A stretch of 14,896 nt of DNA from NCBI GenBank assembly GCA_035649235.1, contig DASRJX010000103.1:1-14896 (forward strand). Reading direction: 5' to 3'. Both the position numbers and the translations under genes were made by a program. Source of the stretch: DASRJX01 sp035649235 (GTDB lineage Bacteria; Acidobacteriota; Polarisedimenticolia; Gp22-AA2). Under the pieces are notes generated by a model, which had not been told where the DNA came from, did no database searches, and saw only the letters and a list, made by a program, of their open reading frames with translations. Numbering within the stretch: position 1 is the stretch's first letter; each line of letters opens with the position of its first letter. Below are positions 1 through 6,815 of this stretch, piece by piece.

Positions 1-537
1 CCGGTCGAGATCGTCTTCTTCCAGCACCATTCCATGGTGCCGCTGTTCCTGGTCCACGACCTGGGGCTGCGCGAGTCATCGTACGGGCTCATGTTCACCA
101 TCAACACCCTGCTCATCATCTTCATCGAGGTCCCGCTGGTCACCGCCCTGTCGGAGTGGTCGTACCGCAGCACGCTCTCGCTCGGAGCGCTGCTGATCGG
201 CGCCGGCTTCGGCGCGCTGGCGCTGGCGCAGGGCTTCCGAAGTGTCGCGGCGACGGTCGTCGTCTGGACCTTCGGCGAGATGATCTTCCTGCCCTGCAGC
301 GCCGCCTACGCGGCCGAGGCCGCCCCGTCCGGCCGGCGCGGCGAATACATCGGCCTGTACTCGATGAGCTTCAGCACCGCCTTCGCCCTGTCCCCCTGGC
401 TCGGGGCCCGGGTCATGGAGGCGTTCGGCGCCCGGGCGCTCTGGATCGCGACGCTTTTGGCGGGATCGCTGTCGGCTGCCCTGCTCCTGAGGCTGCACGA
501 GCACCCGCGCTCTCCGCGCGCCGCCGCGGCCATGTAG
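1..537 (+). CDS. MFS transporter, C-terminal part (5' end outside window)
   Basis: The frame is open from base 1, so the N-terminal half is missing; 178 residues remain before TAG at 535-537. They form about five to six hydrophobic helices, including segments with TINTLLIIFIEVPLV, LGALLIGAGFGALALA and VAATVVVWTFGEMIFLP, and end in a short basic Arg/Ala-rich cytoplasmic tail. The pattern matches the second half of a 12-helix major facilitator protein of the drug-efflux type (MdtH/YttB-like). An inner-membrane exporter is likely and the substrate is unknown. The next gene begins one base after the stop, so this is probably the upstream member of an operon with the dehydrogenase and the YkgJ-like gene. 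The MFS family call is firm; the subfamily is a guess. Confidence 0.85.
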   Translation, partial: PVEIVFFQHHSMVPLFLVHDLGLRESSYGLMFTINTLLIIFIEVPLVTALSEWSYRSTLSLGALLIGAGFGALALAQGFRSVAATVVVWTFGEMIFLPCSAAYAAEAAPSGRRGEYIGLYSMSFSTAFALSPWLGARVMEAFGARALWIATLLAGSLSAALLLRLHEHPRSPRAAAAM

Positions 538-538
538 A

Positions 539-1432
539 ATGGCGGGCATGAAGACCGTCGGGCTCATCGGGCTGGGGATCATGGGACGGCCGATGGCCGG
601 TCACCTGCTCAGAGCCGGCTACGGACTTACGGTCTTCAACCGCACCGCGGGACGCACGGCCGAGATCGAGGCGGCAGGGGCCAGGGTGGCCGCCTCTCCG
701 GCCGAGGTGGCGGCCGTGGCCGACGTCATCCTGATCGTCGTCACCGATTCCGCCGACGTCGAGCAGGTCGTGGAGGGTCCGCGCGGCCTCCTGTCGGGGA
801 TCCGTTCCGGAAGCGTCGTCATCGACCTCAGCACCATCTCTCCGGCGACCGAGCGGCGGCTGGACGGACTGCTCCGGGAGCGCGGCGCCTGTCTCCTCGA
901 CGCGCCGGTGTCGGGAGGCGATGTCGGAGCGCGCAACGCCACCCTCGCCATCATGGTCGGCGGCGATCCTCGGGCCCTCGAAGGCGTCCGTCCCATCCTG
1001 GAGTGCCTCGGCAAGAGCATCACCCACTGCGGGGACGTCGGCAGCGGCCAGCTCACCAAGCTCTGCAACCAGATCCTGGTCGGCGTGACCCTGCTCGGCG
1101 TCAGCGAGGCCCTGCTCTTCGCCAAGAGGAGCGGGCTCGATCCCGAGGTGATGATCCGGGCCGTGGAGCCCGGCGCGGCCGGGAGCTGGCAACTCTCGAA
1201 CCTGGGGCCGCGCATCCTCAAGGGGGACTTTGCGCCGGGATTCATGGTCGACCTCATGCAGAAAGACTTGAGGTTGATCCAGGAGACCGCGGCGGCGAGC
1301 GGCGCCCCTCTCCCCGCGACGGCCCTGGTGCGTCAGCTCTTCCTGGCGGCGCAGGCGCACGGCGAGGGGCGACTGGGGACCCAGATCCTGGGCCGCGTCG
1401 TCGAGCGCCTGGCGGGACCGGACGGCCGGTGA
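539..1432 (+). CDS. NAD(P)-dependent beta-hydroxyacid dehydrogenase (HIBADH / tartronate semialdehyde reductase family)
   Basis: The protein has 297 residues, the usual family length. The N-terminal Rossmann signature GLGIMGRPMAG spans residues 11-21. The substrate-binding DAPVSGG is at 121-127, the catalytic Lys174 and Asn177 lie in GSGQLTKLCNQ, and KDLRL at 242-246 is the cofactor/substrate lysine region. Asn34-Arg35 after the second strand resembles GarR/GLYR-type enzymes and suggests NADPH preference (inference). The expected reaction is reversible oxidation of a 3-hydroxy acid or reduction of a semialdehyde such as tartronate semialdehyde, glyoxylate or succinic semialdehyde; the exact substrate cannot be read. 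ATG 539 lies one base past the MFS stop. ATG 548 (Met4) is an equally possible start, since neither has a strong Shine-Dalgarno. The stop overlaps the GTG of the next gene (GTGA), implying translational coupling. Confidence 0.93.
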   Translation: MAGMKTVGLIGLGIMGRPMAGHLLRAGYGLTVFNRTAGRTAEIEAAGARVAASPAEVAAVADVILIVVTDSADVEQVVEGPRGLLSGIRSGSVVIDLSTISPATERRLDGLLRERGACLLDAPVSGGDVGARNATLAIMVGGDPRALEGVRPILECLGKSITHCGDVGSGQLTKLCNQILVGVTLLGVSEALLFAKRSGLDPEVMIRAVEPGAAGSWQLSNLGPRILKGDFAPGFMVDLMQKDLRLIQETAAASGAPLPATALVRQLFLAAQAHGEGRLGTQILGRVVERLAGPDGR

Positions 1433-2106
1433 GCCGAAGCACAGCGCAGGGTGAGCGGCCCGCGACTCCGGCCAGGACCGCGCCCCTGGCGCGCCAGAGC
1501 CTGCTGCGAGCCGATCGCGATGTCGTCGAGACGATCGACGCAGCGCTGATGCGAGCCTCCCGGCTGGCCGGGCCGAATCTCGCCTGCCGCCCGGGCTGCA
1601 GCGAGTGCTGCATCGGACCCTTCCCGATCAACCGGCTCGACGGCTCCCGGCTGCGCCAGGGCCTTGAGGAGCTGCGCGACAAGGATCCGCAGCGCGCCGC
1701 GGCGATTGCCGAGCGGGCGCGCCTGACCGTCGGGCAGTTCGCGAAGGACTTTCCGGGCGACCGGACGACCGGGCGCTTGAGCGGGCAGGAGGCCGACGAG
1801 GATCGCTTCTTCGAGGCGCACTCGGCGGTGCCCTGCCCGGTGCTCGATCCGACGACCCAGACCTGCGACCTGTACGCCCACCGTCCCGTGAGCTGCCGGT
1901 CCTACGGTCCGCCGCTACGTTTCGGCGGTCAGGATCTCCCACCCTGCCGGCTCTGCTTTCAGGGCGCGGCCCAAGAGACGATCGAAGCCTGCCGGGTAGA
2001 GCCGGATCCCAGCGGTCTGGAGCGGGCCGTCCTCAAGCGTCTCGAACGGGGCGACGGTGACGCCGGCGAGACGGTGATCGCCTACGCCGTCATCGACGAG
2101 CGTTGA
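1429..2106 (+). CDS. YkgJ-family cysteine-cluster (zinc/iron-chelating) protein
   Basis: The protein has 225 residues, starting at a GTG that overlaps the upstream stop codon as GTGA. The frame continues upstream as non-coding shadow, so the overlap-coupled GTG is the best start. Cysteine motifs define the family: CRPGCSECC at 53-61 (C53, C57, C60, C61), C136 in PCPVLD, C146, C156 in RPVSCRSYG, then C173 and C176 in PCRLC, and C188. This is the CxxxCxxCC pattern of PF03692 (YkgJ/Fli-type, putative metal-chelating domain). It probably binds Zn or an Fe-S cluster in the cytoplasm; no biochemical role is established for most members. The first 45 residues are a polar, probably helical extension. 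The last 25 bases overlap the end of trmFO on the other strand. Confidence 0.9.
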   Translation: MSRSTAQGERPATPARTAPLARQSLLRADRDVVETIDAALMRASRLAGPNLACRPGCSECCIGPFPINRLDGSRLRQGLEELRDKDPQRAAAIAERARLTVGQFAKDFPGDRTTGRLSGQEADEDRFFEAHSAVPCPVLDPTTQTCDLYAHRPVSCRSYGPPLRFGGQDLPPCRLCFQGAAQETIEACRVEPDPSGLERAVLKRLERGDGDAGETVIAYAVIDER

Positions 2107-3434
2107 CCCGGACGCCCGGCCGGCGGCAGCCGGGCGGCGAAGCCCTCCAGGTCCCGCAGCGACCGCTCGACCAGCGCGGCCTTCTTCTGGCGCTTGTCGC
2201 GGATCGGCCGCTCGAGGGGCGGGAGGAGACCGAAGGCGATGTTCGTCGGCTGGTAGTTCGCCGTGTCGGACGAAGAGACGTAGCGCGCCAAAGCACCCAG
2301 GGCCGTGGTGGCCGGGAAGATGAGCGGCTGGCCGCCGTCGGTGAGAGCGGCCGCGTTGATCCCGGCGATCAGGCCCGACGCCGCCGACTCCAGGTAGCCT
2401 TCGACGCCCGAGATCTGCCCCGCGAAGAGCAGGTCGCGCCGGCGCCGCGACTGGAAGGTCGGCAGGAGGATGGCCGGCGCGTTGATGTAGGAGTTGCGGT
2501 GCACCTGTCCGAGACGCGGGAACTCGGCCTTCTCCAGGCCGGGGATCAGCCGGAAGATGCGGGCCTGCTCGCCGAACTTGAGGTGGTTCTGGAAGCCGAC
2601 CATCGAATAGAAGTCGGCCGCCAGCGTGTCCTGCCGGAGCTGCACCACGGCGAACGGCTGCCTGCCGGTGCGCGGATCGACGAGGCCGACCGGCTTCATC
2701 GGCCCGAACAGCAGGGTCTCGCGCCCGCGGCGCGCCATCTCCTCAATCGGCAGGCAGCCCTCGAAATAGGCGACGCGCTCGAAGTCGTGCGACGGCGCCT
2801 CGGCGGCGTGGATCAGCTCGTGGTAGAAGAGGTCGTACTCGGCCTCCGTCATCGGGCAGTTCAGGTAGTCGTCCCCGCCCTTGCCGTAGCGCGACGCCCC
2901 GAACACCTTGCCGCGATCGATGCTGTCCGCTTCGATGATGGGGGAGATGGCGTCGAAGAAGTAGAGGTAGTCCTTGCCGGTGAAGTCGGCGATCGATCGC
3001 GCGATGGCCTCCGAGGCGAGAGGCCCCGTCGCCACGATCGTCGTTCCCTGGGCGGGGATCGACGCGACCTCCTCCCGGATCAGGCGGATGCCCTCCTGCT
3101 CCTGGATGGCCTCGGTTACGCCGCGGGCGAACGCCTCGCGATCGACCGCCAGCGCCCCTCCCGCGGGCACCTTGGTCCGGTCGGCGACACGGATGATGAG
3201 CGAGTCGAGGCGGCGCATCTCCTCCTTCAGGAGGCCGGACGCCGTGTCGAGCAGGTTCGACTTGAGCGAGTTGGAGCAGACGAGCTCCGCGAGATCGACC
3301 GTCCGGTGCACCGGGCTCGTCCGCGCGGGCCGCATCTCGTACAGATCGACCCGGGCGCCGCGGCGCGCGGCCTGCCACGCCGCCTCGCTCCCGGCCAGTC
3401 CGCCGCCGACGATCGTCACCCTGGCTTCGCTCAT
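2082..3434 (-). CDS. trmFO: TrmFO, methylenetetrahydrofolate-tRNA-(uracil-54 C5)-methyltransferase (FAD)
   Basis: The protein has 450 residues, normal for the family. It makes ribothymidine at U54 of tRNA using 5,10-methylenetetrahydrofolate as carbon donor and reduced FAD as reductant. The N-terminal dinucleotide fold carries GGGLAGSEAAWQAA at 10-23. LVCSNSLKSN holds Cys53 and FEGCLPIEEM holds Cys227, matching the two functionally important cysteines known in the Bacillus enzyme (C53 and C226). NCPMTEAEYDLFYHEL at 192-207 and the C-terminal FAD-closing region (GQISGVEGYLESAASG) are also typical. I chose ATG 3434 because the homologous N-terminus begins with MSEARVTIVGGG; its Shine-Dalgarno is weak. 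The frame stays open upstream to 3524, but that stretch is low-complexity Pro/Gly/Arg and unlike the family. The gene is convergent with and overlaps the ykgJ-like gene. Confidence 0.97.
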   Translation of the reverse strand: MSEARVTIVGGGLAGSEAAWQAARRGARVDLYEMRPARTSPVHRTVDLAELVCSNSLKSNLLDTASGLLKEEMRRLDSLIIRVADRTKVPAGGALAVDREAFARGVTEAIQEQEGIRLIREEVASIPAQGTTIVATGPLASEAIARSIADFTGKDYLYFFDAISPIIEADSIDRGKVFGASRYGKGGDDYLNCPMTEAEYDLFYHELIHAAEAPSHDFERVAYFEGCLPIEEMARRGRETLLFGPMKPVGLVDPRTGRQPFAVVQLRQDTLAADFYSMVGFQNHLKFGEQARIFRLIPGLEKAEFPRLGQVHRNSYINAPAILLPTFQSRRRRDLLFAGQISGVEGYLESAASGLIAGINAAALTDGGQPLIFPATTALGALARYVSSSDTANYQPTNIAFGLLPPLERPIRDKRQKKAALVERSLRDLEGFAARLPPAGRPGQRSSMTA

Positions 3435-3527
3435 CGATGATCCGCGCGCCGGAGGGCCTCGTCGCGCGCCCCCGGGCGCAGGGCCCTCTTCAGGAAACCG
3501 GCTGCCTTGCGGAGCGGGAATCATAGC

Positions 3528-4190
3528 ATGGCGTCGCGGCGTGCCGACGGGCCGCGTCGTTCGGTCTCAGACGGCCCGGCGGACGCGGGCCCGGCAGAAC
3601 GGCATCTGCGACCTGCGATCTATTCGATCTGGCTGCTGGTCCCGGCGACTACGGGCCGCCGGCTGGCGCTTCTCATCAGGCGGCTGGCGCAGCGCTGTGG
3701 GACGGCACCCTTCGATCCGCACATCACCCTGCTGGGCGGCATCACGCTGCCGCGCCGCCGGGCAGTCGAGCGCGCCACGGCGCTGGCGTGCGCCCTGCGG
3801 TCCTTCCGGGTGCGGCTCGAGGGAGCAGGGCAGACCGAGGTCTTTTTCCGGTGCCTGTACCTCCGGGCCTCGGGTGATGGTTTGCGTCGGGCGCGAGCGC
3901 TGGCGCTGCGCATCTTCGCCGACGGCGCCCGGCGGCGCCGCTTCCGGCCGCACCTGAGCCTGGTCTACGGCCGCTTGCCGAAAGCCGTCAGGCGCCAGCT
4001 CGCGCAGGAGATCGAAGGGACGGTCGCCCTCACGTCCATCGTGCGCCGCATCGCCCTCGTCCGGACGAGCGGCGATCACCGCTCCTGGCGCGTCATCGCC
4101 GTCCGGTGGAGCGAGGCGAAGAGAGGGGAGGCGAGCGCAGCGAGCCGGACCCGTCCCCCGCGGGCGCGGGCCTTGCGTCTCAGGAGTTGA
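3528..4190 (+). CDS. 2H phosphodiesterase, cyclic phosphodiesterase (CPDase)-like
   Basis: The protein has 220 residues. Two HxT/S motifs define the 2H superfamily: FDPHITLLGG (His65, Thr67) and FRPHLSLVYG (His142, Ser144). The strand IYSIWLLVP at 31-39 preceding the first motif matches the CPDase-like branch (PF07823) known in plants, fungi and some bacteria, rather than the LigT/ThpR branch. Family members open cyclic phosphates such as ADP-ribose 1'',2''-cyclic phosphate or 2',3'-cyclic nucleotides; the substrate here is unknown. About 28 polar residues precede the domain and a basic Arg/Ala tail follows it. ATG 3528 has GGAGCGGGAA upstream; a TTG at 3507 in the same frame is possible. The gene lies alone on the plus strand between trmFO and topA, diverging from trmFO and overlapping the last 11 bases of topA. 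Confidence 0.8.
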   Translation: MASRRADGPRRSVSDGPADAGPAERHLRPAIYSIWLLVPATTGRRLALLIRRLAQRCGTAPFDPHITLLGGITLPRRRAVERATALACALRSFRVRLEGAGQTEVFFRCLYLRASGDGLRRARALALRIFADGARRRRFRPHLSLVYGRLPKAVRRQLAQEIEGTVALTSIVRRIALVRTSGDHRSWRVIAVRWSEAKRGEASAASRTRPPRARALRLRS

Positions 4191-6681
4191 CGGCCTTCTT
4201 GTAGCCGCAGCCTTCGCTGTCGCAGAAGTGCGTCGTGCCGTCCCGCTTGGTCACCTTCTCGAGCGTGTACGGCTTGCCGCAGGAGGGGCAGGACTCGGCG
4301 ATGGGCCGGTACCAGGTGACGAAGTCGCACTGGGGATAGTTGCTGCAGCCGAAGAAAGTGCGCCCGCGGCGCGATCGGCGCTCGACGATGCGGCCACCGC
4401 AATCCTTGCGCGGGCAGTCGAGACCGACCTCCTTCAGCTTGATGTACTTGCAGTCGGGGTAGGCGGAGCAGGCGGTGAATTCGCCGAAGCGGCCGTCCTT
4501 GACCGCCAGCGGCTTGCCGCACTGCGGACAGGGCTCCTCGAGGATCCGATCCGGCTTCTTGGTGACCGTGATCCGCCCTTCCTTGTCGAGGGCGATCTTC
4601 TTGGTGTTCCGGCAGGCGGGGTACGCGGAGCAGGCCAGGAAAGGACCGAAGCGGCCGCGCCTCAGGACCATGGCCGCGCCGCACTTCTCGCACGTGCCGT
4701 GGTCCTCCGGGATGGCGGGCGCTTCCGCCGCGCCGGCGCCCGCGGCCCCGGCGGCGGAGCCGTTCACGCCGCTGCCCGAGAGGGAGGTGATCTCCTGCGT
4801 GTTCTTGCACTCGGGATAGCCGGTGCAGGCCAGGAAGCGCCCGTAGCGCCCCCACTTGATGACCATCGGCTTGCCGCACTTCTCGCAGACGCGATCGGTC
4901 GGCTCCTCCTTGGTCTTGATGTTCTCCATGTTCTTGGAGGCCGCCTTCAGGTCCTTGGTGAACTGCTTGTTGAAACCCTTCAGGGCGTCGACGTAGTCGA
5001 GACGACCCTCCTCGATCTCGTCCAGCTCCTCCTCCATGCGCGCCGTGTACTTGACATCGACGATGTCGCCGAAGTGGCCGACCAGGAGATCGGTGACCGT
5101 CATCCCGAGCTCGGAGGGAACGAACTTCGCCTCCACCTTCTCCACGTACTCGCGGCCCTGCAGCGTCGCCAGGATGCTGGCGTAGGTCGAGGGACGGCCG
5201 ATGCCGTTCTCCTCCAGCTCCTTGACGAGGGACGCCTCGGTGAAGCGCGGGGGCGGCTGGGTGAAGTGCTGCCGCGGATCGAGCTTGCGGCAGTCGAGGC
5301 GCATCCCCTCCTGCAGCTGCGGCAGGGCGCGCGTCGTCTCGTCCTCGTCCGGGGCTGCGCCCGGGTCCTTGCGCTCGCGCTCGATCCGCTCGCGCTCGGC
5401 GCGCTCGCGGTCGATGACGTCCTGGTAGACCGCCAGGTACCCCGGGAACCGGAGCGTGGATCCGGTGGCGCGGAACACGCACTGCCCGGCCTTGATGTCG
5501 GCCGTCGTCACGTCGAACACGGCCGACTTCATCTGGGAGGCGACGAAGCGGTTCCAGATCAGGCTGTACAGGACGTACTCGTCCTTCTGCAGGTACGGCT
5601 TCACGCTCTCCGGCGACAGCTCCATCGAGGTTGGACGGATCGCCTCGTGCGCCTCCTGCGCCAGGCGGGCGGTGCGGTAGACGCGCGGTTGGTCGGGCAG
5701 GTACTCGGCACCGTGCGTGCGGGTGATGAACTCCCGGACCTCCTGCAGCGCCTCGGGCGCGATGCGCGTCGAGTCCGTGCGCATGTAAGTGATGAGACCG
5801 ACCGTGCCGAGATCGCCGAGGTCCATCCCTTCGTAGAGCCGCTGCGCCAGCGTCATCGTCTTCTTGACCGTGAAGCCGAGCTTGCGCGAGGCGTCCTGCT
5901 GCAGCTTGCTGGTGATGAAGGGGGGGACGGGGTTCTTCTTCTTTTCCTTGGACTCGACCGACTGCACGACCCAGTCCTGGCCGCTCAGCCCTTCGACGAT
6001 GGCGTCCGTCTGCTCCTTGGTCTCGAGATCGGCCTTTTTGTCGTCGATCTTGATGAGGCGCGCCTCGAACGGAGGCGGCGTCGAGCCCTCGAGCGTCGCC
6101 GACAACGTCCAGTACTCCTCCGGCTTGAACGCCTGGATCTCGCGCTCGCGCTCCACGACCATCCGGAGCGCCACGGACTGCACGCGCCCGGCCGAGAGGC
6201 CCCGGCGGACCTTCTCCCACAGGAGCGGGCTGATCTTGTAGCCGACCAGGCGGTCGAGGATGCGGCGCGCCTGCTGCGCGTCGACGCGGTGCGCGTCGAT
6301 CTTGCGCGGGTGCTCCATCCCGTGCTGCACGGCGCGTTTGGTGATCTCGTTGAACATGACGCGGTGCAGGTTCCGGTTCGACTTCTTCAGGATCTCCGAC
6401 AGGTGCCAGCAGATCGCCTCCCCCTCGCGGTCCGGGTCGGGGGCGAGGTAGACCTTGTCCGCCGACGCGGCGGCCTTGCGCAGCTCCTCGATGATCTTCT
6501 TGCGTCCAGGGAGGATCTCGTAGGTCGGCTTGAAGTCGGCTTTCTCGTCCACGCCGAGGTGCCGCTTCGGCAGATCGCGGACGTGGCCCATGGAGGCCTT
6601 GACGGTGAAGTTCCGTCCGAGGAACTTGTTGATGGTCCTCGCCTTGGCCGGCGATTCCACGATGACGAGCGATTTGCCCAA
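4180..6681 (-). CDS. topA: DNA topoisomerase I (type IA), five C-terminal zinc ribbons
   Basis: The protein has 833 residues and relaxes negatively supercoiled DNA by single-strand cleavage. The TOPRIM domain shows VESPAKA (Glu9) and DPDREGEAICWH (Asp82, Asp84, Glu86). The catalytic tyrosine is Tyr299 in GLITYMRTDSTRI. ENGIGRPSTYASI at 491-503 is a further family hallmark. Five C4 zinc ribbons follow, starting near residues 599, 664, 718, 756 and 798; the first two are separated by a Gly/Ala-rich linker at about 635-655. A charged Arg/Glu run lies at 425-439. The start is TTG at 6681, fixed by homology (KSLVIVESPAKA is at the N-terminus) and by AAAGGAG just upstream. The gene has its own candidate promoter at 6743-6772. 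It ends overlapping the CPDase-like gene. Confidence 0.98.
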   Translation of the reverse strand: MGKSLVIVESPAKARTINKFLGRNFTVKASMGHVRDLPKRHLGVDEKADFKPTYEILPGRKKIIEELRKAAASADKVYLAPDPDREGEAICWHLSEILKKSNRNLHRVMFNEITKRAVQHGMEHPRKIDAHRVDAQQARRILDRLVGYKISPLLWEKVRRGLSAGRVQSVALRMVVEREREIQAFKPEEYWTLSATLEGSTPPPFEARLIKIDDKKADLETKEQTDAIVEGLSGQDWVVQSVESKEKKKNPVPPFITSKLQQDASRKLGFTVKKTMTLAQRLYEGMDLGDLGTVGLITYMRTDSTRIAPEALQEVREFITRTHGAEYLPDQPRVYRTARLAQEAHEAIRPTSMELSPESVKPYLQKDEYVLYSLIWNRFVASQMKSAVFDVTTADIKAGQCVFRATGSTLRFPGYLAVYQDVIDRERAERERIERERKDPGAAPDEDETTRALPQLQEGMRLDCRKLDPRQHFTQPPPRFTEASLVKELEENGIGRPSTYASILATLQGREYVEKVEAKFVPSELGMTVTDLLVGHFGDIVDVKYTARMEEELDEIEEGRLDYVDALKGFNKQFTKDLKAASKNMENIKTKEEPTDRVCEKCGKPMVIKWGRYGRFLACTGYPECKNTQEITSLSGSGVNGSAAGAAGAGAAEAPAIPEDHGTCEKCGAAMVLRRGRFGPFLACSAYPACRNTKKIALDKEGRITVTKKPDRILEEPCPQCGKPLAVKDGRFGEFTACSAYPDCKYIKLKEVGLDCPRKDCGGRIVERRSRRGRTFFGCSNYPQCDFVTWYRPIAESCPSCGKPYTLEKVTKRDGTTHFCDSEGCGYKKAVNS

Positions 6682-6687
6682 GCCGTT

Positions 6688-6694
6688 CTCCTTT
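6688..6694 (-). promoter_or_regulatory. Shine-Dalgarno supporting the TTG start of topA
   Basis: On the minus strand this reads AAAGGAG, six bases before the TTG at 6681. No ATG or GTG lies at a suitable place, and the conserved topoisomerase N-terminus begins at this TTG, so the site decides the start. Confidence 0.8.
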
Positions 6695-6742
6695 CGATCG
6701 CGCTCCGAGAGGAGGCCGCGATCGACCCCCTATCGTTCGTCA

Positions 6743-6772
6743 AATATAGGCGCCTGTCAAATCGGGTGGCAA
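6743..6772 (-). promoter_or_regulatory. Candidate sigma-70-type promoter of topA
   Basis: On the minus strand a TTGCCA -35 (6772 to 6767, 5 of 6 consensus) is followed after 18 bases by a TATATT -10 (6748 to 6743, 5 of 6). This AT-rich island stands out in otherwise very GC-rich sequence. It would give a 5' leader of roughly 55 bases. The -35 sits inside the second unit of a 12-base tandem repeat. This is a consensus match only. Confidence 0.5.
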
Positions 6773-6777
6773 ATCGG
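6754..6777. repeat. Two tandem 12-base units upstream of topA
   Basis: The plus-strand units CTGTCAAATCGG (6754-6765) and GTGGCAAATCGG (6766-6777) are identical at 10 of 12 positions and abut exactly. A third partial copy, GTCAAAT, lies at 6739-6745. The position across the proposed -35 of topA suggests a possible regulator-binding site, but coincidence cannot be excluded. Confidence 0.5.
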
Positions 6778-6815
6778 CCTCCCGACGAGCACCCGGACAG
6801 GCTCCCGGGCGCCCT

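Noticed and set aside
2103..3440. Plus-strand open frame of 445 codons opposite trmFO
   Set aside because: trmFO is certain on the other strand; this product has no recognisable fold and is Arg/Glu/Val repetitive.
3435..3524. N-terminal extension of TrmFO by 30 residues
   Set aside because: The Pro/Gly/Arg-rich extension is not family-like, and the conserved N-terminus begins at ATG 3434.
6792..6809. CCCGG/CCGGG hairpin after dprA as a terminator
   Set aside because: The stem is only five pairs and there is no U-run on the minus strand; a chance GC palindrome is more likely.
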